Positions 16,239-24,530 of a stretch of DNA of 38,395 bases are shown here, piece after piece. The notes under the pieces are model-generated. The model made no database searches, was not told where the DNA came from, and was given only the letters and a program-made list of their open reading frames with translations. This DNA comes from JAVMKJ01 sp031732875 (GTDB lineage: Bacteria > Pseudomonadota > Gammaproteobacteria > Competibacterales > Competibacteraceae): the NCBI GenBank assembly GCA_031732875.1, contig JAVMKL010000059.1, forward strand, positions 1-38,395. The letters run 5' to 3'. Made by a program: the position numbers and the translations under genes. Position 1 is the first letter of the stretch. Every line of letters begins with the position of its first letter.

Positions 16239-17522
16239 TCAACGCCCGTCCGGGACGATAAAATCCAGCCCGTCCAGGTAAGGCTTGAGCGCGTCAGGAA
16301 TGCAGATGCGGCCCCGCTCGTCCTGGTAATTTTCCATCACCGCCACCAAAGTCCGTCCCACCGCCAGCCCGGAGCCATTGAGCGTGTGGACCAACTCGGG
16401 CTTGCCGGTCGCGGGATTGCGCCAACGCGCTTGCATCCGCCGCGCCTGGAAATCCTCGAAGTTGCTGCATGAGGAGATTTCCCGGTATTTGTGCTGGCCG
16501 GGCAACCAGACTTCCAGATCGTAGGTTTTGGCCGAGGCGAAGCCGATATCGCCGGTGCACAACGCGACCACCCGGTACGGCAGTTCCAGCCGCCGCAGCA
16601 CGGTTTCGGCATGGCCGGTCAATTCCTCCAACGCCGCGTAGGATTGTTCGGGTCGGACGATCTGCACCAGTTCCACCTTTTCGAACTGGTGCTGGCGGAT
16701 CATCCCGCGCACGTCCTTGCCGTAGGATCCGGCCTCGCTGCGGAAACAGGGGGTGTGGGCGACGAAACGCAGCGGCAGTTGATCGGGATCCAGGATGCAG
16801 TCGCGCGCCAGGTTGGTCACCGGGACTTCGGCGGTGGGAATCAGGTAGTAGTTCAGTTCGCCGCTCAGCCTGAACAGGTCGGCCTCGAATTTTGGGAGCT
16901 GGCCGGTACCGCGCAAGCTGTCGGCGTTGACCATGTAAGGTACGTAGATTTCCCCATAACCATGCTCGCGGGTGTGAAGATCGAGCATGAACTGGGTCAG
17001 TGCCCGGTGCAGTCGGGCCAGTTGACCGCGAATCACCGTGAATCGGGTTCCAGTTAGCTTGGCGGCTACTTCGAAATCCAAGCCCCCTTCTACGCCCAAG
17101 TCTACATGATCGCGCGGTTCGAACTCGAATCGGCGCGGCTCGCCCCACCGGCGGATTTCGACGTTGTCGGTGTCATTCCCGCCGGTGGGAGTACTGTCGT
17201 GCGGGAGGTTGGGAATTCCTAGTTGGAGAGCGAGAAGTTGGGTCTGCACGATGTCCAGATCGCTTTCGATCTGTTTGAGTTCGTCACCCAGGAAAGCAAC
17301 TTCGTCCAGCAGGGGTTGAATGTTCTGCCCGCTGGCCTTGGCGCGGCCGATCACCTTCGAGCGTGTGTTGCGCTCGTTCTGGAGTTCTTGTGTTCGGACT
17401 TGCAGGTTTTTGCGCTGCGTCTCCAAGGCGCCGATGAATTCCACATCGAGCGTGTAGCCGCGCCGGGCGAGTTTGGTGGCGGTTTGCTCCAGTTCGCTTC
17501 TGAGCAGTTTGGGGTCCAGCAT
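16239..17522 (-). CDS. serS: seryl-tRNA synthetase
   Basis: A 427-aa class II aminoacyl-tRNA synthetase that charges tRNA-Ser (and tRNA-Sec). The N-terminal ~110 residues form the long antiparallel coiled-coil arm that holds the tRNA variable loop (KLARRGYTLDVEF to LALQLGIPNLPHDS). Class II motif 2 is FRSEAGSYGKDVRGMIRQHQF, and motif 3 is in NGSGLAVGRTLVAVMEN with the ERGRICIPDALKPYL end. The length is standard. A -10-like TATACT (17570 to 17565 on the minus strand) lies about 43 nt upstream of the start. It is transcribed in the same direction as the thiolase, but hairpins separate the two. Confidence 0.96.
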   Translation of the reverse strand: MLDPKLLRSELEQTATKLARRGYTLDVEFIGALETQRKNLQVRTQELQNERNTRSKVIGRAKASGQNIQPLLDEVAFLGDELKQIESDLDIVQTQLLALQLGIPNLPHDSTPTGGNDTDNVEIRRWGEPRRFEFEPRDHVDLGVEGGLDFEVAAKLTGTRFTVIRGQLARLHRALTQFMLDLHTREHGYGEIYVPYMVNADSLRGTGQLPKFEADLFRLSGELNYYLIPTAEVPVTNLARDCILDPDQLPLRFVAHTPCFRSEAGSYGKDVRGMIRQHQFEKVELVQIVRPEQSYAALEELTGHAETVLRRLELPYRVVALCTGDIGFASAKTYDLEVWLPGQHKYREISSCSNFEDFQARRMQARWRNPATGKPELVHTLNGSGLAVGRTLVAVMENYQDERGRICIPDALKPYLDGLDFIVPDGR

Positions 17523-17635
17523 GAAATCGATGCTCTTGATTGGTTAGGGGGGTATCGGTGGCGAAGTATACTTAAATCCTGGTGGGTTGCGGTTTTGGCA
17601 AATAAGGTGATGATATAAATTAGGGGTATTGATAA

Positions 17636-17674
17636 GGCGGCCCATTGTTGGGCCGCCCGGCGCGCTCACGCGCC
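17636..17674 (-). terminator. tandem hairpins after the thiolase gene
   Basis: In minus-strand order, 5 nt after the stop: a 6-bp stem (17659-17664 with 17669-17674, GGCGCG/CGCGCC), then a 9-bp perfect stem (17636-17644 GGCGGCCCA with 17649-17657 TGGGCCGCC, loop of 4). TTATCAATA follows. This is terminator-like, with a modest T-tract. Confidence 0.6.
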
Positions 17675-17678
17675 TAGC

Positions 17679-18881
17679 TTAGATATTGCGCGTCCACAAA
17701 GATGCCATGGACGGACCGGTCCCGACGCACAGAGAGGCGCCGCCCAAGGTCTTGCCCTGCCGCTCCAGTTCGTAGTACAGGCTGACCACGATGCGCAGGC
17801 CGGTGGAACCGACCGGATGCCCCAGCGCGATGCCGGACCCATTGAAGTTGCAGTTGTCGGGAGTCAGGCTCATGCCTTGCTCTTTCAGCATCCGCCCAAC
17901 GCCCAGCCACTGCGCGGCAAAGGCCTCGTTGACTTCCCAGTAGTCGATGTCCCCAAACTTCAAACTGGCCTGCTTGAGGGCCTTGGGGATCGCCACAGCT
18001 GGGCCGAGCCCCATCACTTCCGCTTCGATGCCAGCATTGCAGATGCTGACCAGTTTCATCAACGGTTTGATGCCCATAGCCTTCGCTTTGTCCAGCGACA
18101 TGATCACCACCGCGCTGGCGCCGTCGTTGATGCTGGAAGCGTTGGCGGCTGTCACCACCCCATCCTTCTTGAAAGCCGTCGGCAACTTGGCCATTTTCTC
18201 CAGACTGGCGTCGGGGATAAAGTTTTCGTCGGCGTCGAAGAAGGTGGAACCTTTCTTGGATTTGAGTTCGACCGGCACGATCTCGCGTTTGAAGATACCC
18301 TCCTTGGTGGCGGTGGTGCAGCGAGTATGGCTGATCAGCGCCAGCTCGTCGCATTCTTGGCGGGTGATGCCGTACTTGACCGCGACGTTTTCCGCCGTCA
18401 TCGCCATGTGGCCGGGCACCAGCTCGTCGAACAGGCCATCGTGGATCATGCTGTCCTCGATGTTGCCCTGCCCCATCCGATAGCCCATCCGACCCTTGGG
18501 CAGCAGGTAGGGGGCGTTGGTCATGCTCTCCACGCCCACCACCAAGCCGATCTCGGTCTGACCCAGCATGATGTTGTGGCAGGCGATTTCCAGCGCGCGC
18601 ATGCCGGAAGTGCAATTCTGGTTGACGGATACGGCGCTGCTGCGCGCCGGCAAGCCGACCCGCATGCTCACTTGGCGCGCCGGCAGGGAACCCTGCATGC
18701 CGGTGTACAACTGGCCCATGCAGATCTCGTCGATCTGATCGGCCGGGACGCCGGACCGTTCGATCGCACCCTTGGCGGCGGTAATGGCCAGGTCACGCGC
18801 CGGTACGTCCTTGAGCGTACCCATGAACTTGCCGATCGCCGTCCGCGCGGCGCTGACGATCACGACTTCTTTGAGAGCCAT
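17679..18881 (-). CDS. acetyl-CoA acetyltransferase (thiolase)
   Basis: A 400-aa thiolase that condenses or cleaves acyl-CoA with acetyl-CoA; it could supply acetoacetyl-CoA for PHA. Two ATGs lie 6 nt apart (18887 and 18881). GAGGA abuts the first and sits 6-7 nt before the second, so I prefer 18881. The nucleophile is Cys90 in N-Q-N-C-T-S-G, differing from the common C-G-S-G of PhaA. The C-terminal half shows YWEVNEAFAAQWL, GHPVGSTG (catalytic His) and L-C-V-G-T-G-P-S (second Cys), again unlike the usual C-I-G-G-G. It belongs to a less common thiolase subgroup, so assignment as PhaA is not certain. No phaB is adjacent. Confidence 0.85.
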   Translation of the reverse strand: MALKEVVIVSAARTAIGKFMGTLKDVPARDLAITAAKGAIERSGVPADQIDEICMGQLYTGMQGSLPARQVSMRVGLPARSSAVSVNQNCTSGMRALEIACHNIMLGQTEIGLVVGVESMTNAPYLLPKGRMGYRMGQGNIEDSMIHDGLFDELVPGHMAMTAENVAVKYGITRQECDELALISHTRCTTATKEGIFKREIVPVELKSKKGSTFFDADENFIPDASLEKMAKLPTAFKKDGVVTAANASSINDGASAVVIMSLDKAKAMGIKPLMKLVSICNAGIEAEVMGLGPAVAIPKALKQASLKFGDIDYWEVNEAFAAQWLGVGRMLKEQGMSLTPDNCNFNGSGIALGHPVGSTGLRIVVSLYYELERQGKTLGGASLCVGTGPSMASLWTRNI

Positions 18882-18887
18882 AGTCAT

Positions 18888-19324
18888 TCCTCGTTTGAGT
18901 GGTTATGGGGGTTGGTGCGTTCGATTTCGGTCCGTCCCGACCGGGTCGCTGGAACTTCCTGCTCGCACGTCCGCTTTTTTGCCCGACCGAGGTCGCCCGA
19001 GCAGGCGGTGAAAAGTAAAGCCTATCTTCACCGTCTGTCAATTATTCTGATATGAAGTTCCGATGTGAAGCCAGGCTAACCCAAACGAAGGTCGGCAATT
19101 GATGATGATATAATAGCTCATTTAATCCTTCATTCCGTCCTCTTCCATCGAATCCGGTCGCCAATCTCGCTTGGAGGCTTCAAACCAACTGCGCTATCGT
19201 TCTTTCCTTAGGGGACCGTTCTCCGGTCATTCTCATAAAATTGACACCCTGAAGAAGCAAATTTGCGTATTGATGGACTGATTAACCCGAACGACCGAAA
19301 GCGCGGAAGCTTGCGAGCACCGCC
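18888..19324. other. intergenic region between divergent thiolase and HPr-like gene
   Basis: 437 nt, AT-richer than its neighbours, with no gene that I can support. TTGACA at 19241-19246 is a good -35 for the + strand gene, with a weak -10 around 19264-19274. TATAAT at 19109-19114 is a good -10 match without a clear -35. The 10-mer GATGATATAA (19104-19113) recurs at 16184 and 17609. Confidence 0.4.
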
Positions 19325-20899
19325 ATGGCCTTTCAAGCGGACAAGGGCGTGACCCAACTCATGAGTTCAGTGATCATCGGTTACCATGATTTCACCCGTC
19401 TGATCGCGAGACGCGCCGCCAGGCTGCTGCGGCTTGCCAATTACCTGTCGGCTCGCCGCCCGACTCCCATCGTCCTCACCCGGCCACTCGTCGGCGACCT
19501 GCTATCCCAATCGATCCAGGTGGAAGAATTGCTGGACGCCTACGGGGCGCGCAACAGCCGTCAATGGTCCCGGTTTCGGTCGCTCGCGGCCACGATCAAA
19601 CTTTTTGCCGACGTCGGTTATGAACTTCTTCACATCCGGCACTCTATGCCCTCTTACCGGCTGCTACCCATCGAGCGGGACTTCGCCACGGCGACCGCGC
19701 GGTCGCTGGAATTCACCCACGATGTCCTGACCAGGGCATCGAGTTGGCTGATCGCGCAAGCCGTCCGGCTGAATCTGCCGGTACCGGCCGACGAACCTCA
19801 CGAGGAAGACTACCTCGAACCGCTTCCTCCGGGCCGCTTGCCCCACGATCGCCCCATGCGCAAAATCAAGAGCGCCGCGGAAACGATCACCCACCTGTCG
19901 ACCGCCTATCTGAAGCTGGCGGCGGAAAGCGAACTCCTCCACATCGTCGAACGGGTCGACCCCTCCCAGTATTCAGGCTGCTTTCCCGATCCGCTCGGGG
20001 AAGACAGCCTGCGCGACCTGCAAGTCCGCTTTCACAGCCTCCAATCGCTCTACGACACCCATGTTTCCGAAACGGAAATCGAATTTCTGGATACGGACCT
20101 TCCCATTCTGCGCGGTCACGTCAGCATCGTTTATCACCTGCTCGAAATCGCCACCCTGCTGGTTCATTACTACGAACGGCACCTGAATGCCGAGACCGGC
20201 AATCTGTCCTTGCGGCGCAAGCCGGTCATATCGGCCGAGACGCTGCTGGCGGTGCTGATGAATTATTCGATCGCCTACGCCGGGCGGTACCTGAATCACG
20301 GGCGGCATTTCTGCCACACCATGCTCAAGCGCTACGCCGAGGTGGCCAGGATCGAAGTGCCCGTTCCGTGTTACCGGGGTTTTCACGTTCGGCCGGCCAC
20401 GCTGATCGCGAAGATCGTGCAACATTACGGCAGCGAAGTCCGGATGGAATTGGATGGCCAGCCCTATGACGCCAGTTCGCCGATGGACATCTTCAGGACC
20501 AATGAAAAGATCAATGCCCGCAAGCGGCGCTGGCTGGTTTCGGAAATCGGCCGTCTTCCGCTCACCAGGAGCGACTTGAGCGACAGTCAAATCAGGGCAA
20601 CCGTCCTGGACATCGTGCTCAAGCTGGCCGAACAGGGAAAAATCATCATCTACCAGCAACCGCTCCAGTTGTCTGATGAATTCAGCCGGGATGGCATCCT
20701 GCTGGAAAACGTCAACGCCGAAATCGCGCGTCTGCTGGCGACCGGTCAAATCGATATCAGGACCGACCTGAACATTACCCTGGTGGGCGACAAGCGGGTT
20801 TTGAGCGATCTGGAATTGCTGGCCCGGTCGGGTTACGGCGAGGACAGCTTCGGCAATAATACGGCCCTGCCCAAGGAATTAACCTACCTGCGAAGATAG
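19325..20899 (+). CDS. large protein with C-terminal HPr-like domain, function unknown
   Basis: A 524-aa soluble protein. Residues 1-340 are mostly helical and I do not recognise them; they include a run of His/Arg-rich helices such as YELLHIRHSMPSYRLLPIE. At about 346-430 there is a segment like the PTS phosphocarrier HPr: C-Y-R-G-F-H-V-R-P-A-T-L-I-A-K matches the active-site motif G-x-H-A-R-P-A with His354. It is followed by a VRMELDGQPYDASSPMDIF region like the HPr strand-helix containing the regulatory Ser. Residues 430-524 form a further domain ending GNNTALPKELTYLRR. No PTS enzyme I or II gene is present nearby. It is convergent with PPi-phosphofructokinase, and regulation of carbon flux by phosphorylation is a guess. 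The start at 19325 has no clear ribosome-binding site; 19361 is an alternative. Confidence 0.65.
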   Translation: MAFQADKGVTQLMSSVIIGYHDFTRLIARRAARLLRLANYLSARRPTPIVLTRPLVGDLLSQSIQVEELLDAYGARNSRQWSRFRSLAATIKLFADVGYELLHIRHSMPSYRLLPIERDFATATARSLEFTHDVLTRASSWLIAQAVRLNLPVPADEPHEEDYLEPLPPGRLPHDRPMRKIKSAAETITHLSTAYLKLAAESELLHIVERVDPSQYSGCFPDPLGEDSLRDLQVRFHSLQSLYDTHVSETEIEFLDTDLPILRGHVSIVYHLLEIATLLVHYYERHLNAETGNLSLRRKPVISAETLLAVLMNYSIAYAGRYLNHGRHFCHTMLKRYAEVARIEVPVPCYRGFHVRPATLIAKIVQHYGSEVRMELDGQPYDASSPMDIFRTNEKINARKRRWLVSEIGRLPLTRSDLSDSQIRATVLDIVLKLAEQGKIIIYQQPLQLSDEFSRDGILLENVNAEIARLLATGQIDIRTDLNITLVGDKRVLSDLELLARSGYGEDSFGNNTALPKELTYLRR

Positions 20900-20998
20900 A
20901 TCGGGAGGGGCGAACGCCCGCCCCCGCTGGTGGACGCTCGCCTGGAGCGACTCCCTTGTAACGGCGGGGGGGGGGCAATTCAGAGGCGTTCCCGTTCG

Positions 20999-21025
20999 CC
21001 CTCTCCCAGGCGGGAGAGGGGTTTT
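20999..21025. terminator. intrinsic terminator between convergent genes
   Basis: CCCTCTCCC (20999-21007) pairs perfectly with GGGAGAGGG (21012-21020), loop AGGC, followed by GTTTT on the + strand. It sits 100 nt after the HPr-like gene and 12 nt after the end of the opposing pfp gene. It also belongs to the C-rich/G-rich hairpin family found elsewhere in the window. Confidence 0.7.
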
Positions 21026-21036
21026 CGTACGGTCTC

Positions 21037-22278
21037 TCAGTCGTTGCCCGGCTTGGCCACCGGCGCCCACAAACGCTCCAGGTAGGGCATGTCGTCGCCG
21101 ACCAGGGGACGCAGGTAAGAGCGGAAGGCGTCGGTTACATCGTTGCCGTCGGCATTGATGAACTCGTCAGGCATGTGCCGGGTCTTGGCGGCGATTTCCT
21201 TCAGATCGGCCAATTCGTACTTCACGGCATAGTCGCCGGTACGCTTGATCACCACCGAACCATCCACGTTGTGCCAACAGGCGTAATGTGCCGCCTTTTC
21301 GCCCACCTCGCGCGCTTCGCGGGCATCCACGTTGGACACCACGCCCGGGAACGACCGTTGCAAATAGCCGAAGGTATCGGAGCGCACTCGCTTGATTCCC
21401 AAGCCCTTCTGGACGATATCGGCCAGTTCGTCGGCCAGGGCACCGCCCGAAAGCTGGATGTTGCCGTGGGCATCGACCTGCGGTTCGCGGCCCGCCTTGC
21501 GCATCAGATCGGCCGCGACCGGAACCTCCTTGCCCTTCCCGTCCCGGGTCGCCCATACGCCTTCCGAAATCGCCACGATGCAGCGCCGATGCTGCTTGAA
21601 CACGCGGTCGATATCGGCCAGGTAACGGTCGATCGAAAACTGCCGCTCCGGCAGGTAGATCAGATGCGGACCGTCGTCGTCGTGCTTGCGGGCCAGCGCC
21701 GCCGCCGCCGTGAGCCAGCCGGCGTGGCGGCCCATGATCACGGCGATGTAAACCCCCGGCAACGCAATGTTGTCGGCGTTGACGCCGCTGAAGGCGCTGG
21801 CGACGAAACGGGCGGCGGAGGGATAGCCGGGGCAGTGGTCGTTGACCGGCAGATCGTTGTCCACCGTCTTCGGGATGTGAATGGCCCGCAATTCGTAGCC
21901 TTCGCGGTCGGCGTGCTCGTTGACGATCCGTACCGTGTCGGACGAGTCGTTACCGCCGATGTAGAAGAAATAGCGAACGTCGTGCTTCTTGAACACGTTG
22001 AAGATGCGGTTGCAGTATTCCGCATCGGGCTTGTCACGGGTCGAACCCAGCGCCGACGAGGGGGTTTGGGCAACCAGCTCGAGGTTGTGGGTCGTGGCCT
22101 CGGACAGGTCCACGAAGGTTTCGTCGATGATGCCTCGCACGCCATGGATCGCACCCCAGACCCGGGTGACCTCGGGGAATTTCCGGGATTCGAGCACCGC
22201 TCCGACCAGGCTTTGATTGATCACCGCCGTGGGACCGCCACCCTGGGCGATCACGACCTTGCCTTTTAGCCGACTCAT
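21037..22278 (-). CDS. pfp: pyrophosphate-dependent 6-phosphofructokinase
   Basis: A 413-aa PfkA-family enzyme that interconverts fructose 6-phosphate and fructose 1,6-bisphosphate, most likely with PPi as phosphoryl donor. AGGAGGG lies just upstream of the ATG at 22278. Motifs: GGGPT (13-17), IGGNDSSDT (107-115), PKTVDND (136-142) and MGRHAGW. Asp at 111 in G-G-N-D-S, where ATP enzymes have Gly, and Lys in P-K-T-V-D-N-D, where ATP enzymes have G-T-I-D-N-D, are the known marks of PPi specificity. The reversible reaction suits organisms that cycle glycogen and PHA or are methylotrophic. It stands alone on the minus strand. Confidence 0.9.
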   Translation of the reverse strand: MSRLKGKVVIAQGGGPTAVINQSLVGAVLESRKFPEVTRVWGAIHGVRGIIDETFVDLSEATTHNLELVAQTPSSALGSTRDKPDAEYCNRIFNVFKKHDVRYFFYIGGNDSSDTVRIVNEHADREGYELRAIHIPKTVDNDLPVNDHCPGYPSAARFVASAFSGVNADNIALPGVYIAVIMGRHAGWLTAAAALARKHDDDGPHLIYLPERQFSIDRYLADIDRVFKQHRRCIVAISEGVWATRDGKGKEVPVAADLMRKAGREPQVDAHGNIQLSGGALADELADIVQKGLGIKRVRSDTFGYLQRSFPGVVSNVDAREAREVGEKAAHYACWHNVDGSVVIKRTGDYAVKYELADLKEIAAKTRHMPDEFINADGNDVTDAFRSYLRPLVGDDMPYLERLWAPVAKPGND

Positions 22279-22400
22279 TGGAATTACCCTCCTGATGCGT
22301 GTGGTTCGTGTTGGAAGTGAATGCCATCGAAAATAAGATAGCAAAATAATAGGAATTTCAACCGGCGCGCCGGGTTTGTATCACGGACCGGCGCGATGGG

Positions 22401-23354
22401 TCAAACCGCCACCCCGAACACCCGCGCCCGTTCCAGCACCCCCACCGCCCACCGCCGGTGGGTGGCGGGCTCGCAGAACGTATCGTGCAGCTTGAACACC
22501 GCCGTTGCCTCCGGCGCCAAAACCGCCGAGGCCATTTCCCAGTCTTCGCGCGAGACCCGGTAGCGCCCCTCGATCACCGGAATCTGCACGGGATGAATCG
22601 CGGTCTTGCCCACCAGACCGTGTTGTAAATCCATCTCCACCTCCCGCGCCAGCGCTTCCGGCGTATCCAGATACTCGAACACCGGCGCGCTCAGGCGATA
22701 ACCGGCCGGATGGAAAATCCGAACCAGATCGGCGATGGTACCGCGCAGGGGGGTATCGTAAACCGTCGCCCCCCGGCTCCGGCGAATGCCAAGCAAATTC
22801 AACAAATCGTTGCCGCCGATCCGCAGGCATAGAATGCGATCTTTCAGCCCATAGTCCTCCAATCGATCCCGCATGACTTCCATCTTGCGGTGATCGAAAA
22901 CCTCCACCGTTTCCAGAATGGGCAGCAGATAATGACCCTTGCTGTCATCCCACACCCGCAGCCAGTCCCCCAAGGAGTGCGGCCCGAATTTGGGCAACGC
23001 AAACCCCTGAATCCGTTCGATCCCGTCCAACTGCAACAGCCGCCACAACACCGTTGGATTGCGCGGGCGAATGAAGCGCAACAGAGGTCCGGGCTCCAAC
23101 ACCGGCAACAGCGCCGCCAAATGGGCCAGCGCCTGTTCAACATCCCGTTCGCGCACCGCGTCCTCGGTGCAAAGGATCAGCGAATGCAGGCCCGGCAATT
23201 TGCATCCGCTGGCGATGGCTGCCAGATCCGGCCGGCTGGCTGGCACGTACAGCGTGGCGCCCAGCATCACCGCCGACGGGGCCGGCGAAGGCTCGGCGCA
23301 CGCATGGCCCGGCTCCTCCCGCGAGGTGCGAAAATCGACGGAAATAGCGTTCAT
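22401..23354 (-). CDS. CitE/HpcH-type C-C bond lyase of the Ter-associated cluster
   Basis: A 317-aa TIM-barrel lyase related to the HpcH/HpaI aldolase and citrate-lyase beta family. Visible motifs are LYVPASRPD (35-43), LRFIRPRN (92-99), LPKFG (120-124), LPILET (144-149), LRIGGNDLL (177-185) and GKTAIHPVQI (249-258), the last matching CitE-type G-K-x-x-I-H-P. The G-G-N-D-L-L variant is typical of the C-C_Bond_Lyase subgroup found with TRSP/PELOTA phosphoribosyltransferases in Ter-linked biosynthetic clusters. It is on the same strand as the five-gene block 24492-29503 but separated from it by the AIM24-type gene on the other strand. It probably needs its own promoter. Confidence 0.8.
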   Translation of the reverse strand: MNAISVDFRTSREEPGHACAEPSPAPSAVMLGATLYVPASRPDLAAIASGCKLPGLHSLILCTEDAVRERDVEQALAHLAALLPVLEPGPLLRFIRPRNPTVLWRLLQLDGIERIQGFALPKFGPHSLGDWLRVWDDSKGHYLLPILETVEVFDHRKMEVMRDRLEDYGLKDRILCLRIGGNDLLNLLGIRRSRGATVYDTPLRGTIADLVRIFHPAGYRLSAPVFEYLDTPEALAREVEMDLQHGLVGKTAIHPVQIPVIEGRYRVSREDWEMASAVLAPEATAVFKLHDTFCEPATHRRWAVGVLERARVFGVAV

Positions 23355-23734
23355 CCAATTTCGGCGGCGCGGAACCCCCGGGCGCCAAACAAATCGGGGG
23401 TGAGCACCTTACTCCTTGAAATTCAATTGGTTGAAGTTTAATTTTTCCATATCGTTCTTTCAGTATAACCTTGCCCAACATTGATTTTCCAACCTCGTCG
23501 CGTCGAACCGGCTACTGAAACGTCCCCTATCGACCAAACTCCTTCCACGACGCCCCCAACAGATGCATCTTCCAGGCTCTTGAGGCATGATTGTCAATTC
23601 CAACGGCTTCGCTGGAAACAGACGGCGGCCGACCCAGGATTCAAGGGCGCCCCTGGACCTTTCGGCAAGGCATTGGGAATCGATGTCCAACGATGCAATC
23701 CCCGCCATCTGACCCTCGTTCGGTAGAGATCACC
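23355..23734. other. divergent intergenic region between lyase and AIM24-type gene
   Basis: 380 nt with no supported gene. 23400-23500 is AT-rich and probably holds the lyase promoter on the minus strand; AGTATAAC at 23462-23469 reads GTTATACT, a fair -10, in reverse. A small hairpin (TTCCA and TGGAA) lies near 23600. No clear promoter for the + strand gene was found. Confidence 0.35.
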
Positions 23735-24433
23735 ATGTCCACCTTCACCATCACTGGCGATATCGATCCCTTCCTGCACGTCTCCCTGCGCAAGGGTGAA
23801 AAGATCTATTGCGAATCCAACGCAATGGTGATGATGGAAGCCACGCTCGACCTGCAGGGCCGGATGACCGGTGGCCTCGGACGCGCCCTGATGCGACGCC
23901 TGACCAGCGGTGAATCTTTCTTCCAGCAGCATATCGAGGCGGTGCGCGGCGATGGCGATTGCCTGTTGTCGCCGATGCTGCCGGGCGCGATGCAGATGCT
24001 CGAGGTCGGGCCACGGCGCTATACCCTAAACGACGGCGCCTTCGTGGCGGCCACCGCCGAAGTGGAACTGAAACCCCGAACCCAAAGCCTGAGCAATGCC
24101 CTGTTCGCCCAAAGCGGCGGTTTTTTTGTGCTGGAAGCGGGTGGCCAAGGCCAACTGACGGTCTCCGGCTTCGGTTCGATTTTCGTGCTGGACGTGGAAC
24201 CGGGCAAGGACGTCATTATCGATAACGCCCACGTCGTCGCCTGGGACAGCAGCCTGCGGTATGAAATCTCCGTAACGACCGGAAACTCCTCCGGACTCCT
24301 GGGCAACCTGGTCAACAGCGTGACCAGCGGCGAAGGCATCGTATTGCGATTTTCAGGGGCGGGCAAGGTGCTGATCTGCTCCCGCAATCGGGACGCCTTC
24401 CTCGCCTGGACGCGGAAGGGAGCGACCGGATAA
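23735..24433 (+). CDS. AIM24-family protein (TIGR00266 type)
   Basis: A 232-aa protein of the AIM24 family, with a double beta-helix fold of two similar halves and no known enzymatic activity. The family pattern is clear: FLHVSLRKGEKIYCESNAMVMM, GGLGRALMRRLTSGESFF, LLSPMLPGAMQMLEV, GFFVLEAGGQGQLTVSGFG, and a C-terminal SGEGIVLRFSGAGKVLICSR. The ATG at 23735 has only weak GAGA upstream. Bacterial members often occur in stress or tellurite-type gene neighbourhoods. Here it lies inside the minus-strand nucleoside-type cluster but on the opposite strand, so it is separately controlled. A role as a scaffold or sensor for that pathway is inference. Confidence 0.85.
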   Translation: MSTFTITGDIDPFLHVSLRKGEKIYCESNAMVMMEATLDLQGRMTGGLGRALMRRLTSGESFFQQHIEAVRGDGDCLLSPMLPGAMQMLEVGPRRYTLNDGAFVAATAEVELKPRTQSLSNALFAQSGGFFVLEAGGQGQLTVSGFGSIFVLDVEPGKDVIIDNAHVVAWDSSLRYEISVTTGNSSGLLGNLVNSVTSGEGIVLRFSGAGKVLICSRNRDAFLAWTRKGATG

Positions 24434-24453
24434 GACACGCATTGCCGCTCGGC

Positions 24454-24530
24454 ACAAATCCCTGATCGGGGCGGCGGCCTGATGGGACCGCTCAGAACAA
24501 ATCCCTGATCAGGGCGGCGGCCTGAATGGG
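24454..24530. repeat. imperfect tandem duplication of the 3' end of the StiP/PELOTA gene
   Basis: 24454-24486 and 24497-24530 share ACAAATCCCTGATC followed by GGGCGGCGGCCTGA, with one substitution and one indel, at an offset of 43. The second copy encodes the last codons of the StiP/PELOTA gene; the first lies beyond its stop. It marks a local duplication between that gene and the convergent AIM24-type gene. Confidence 0.8.

Noticed and set aside
19170..19215. Possible tRNA D-arm on the minus strand (TAGCGCAGTTGG)
   Set aside because: No acceptor stem, anticodon arm or proper T-arm can be built around it; chance similarity.
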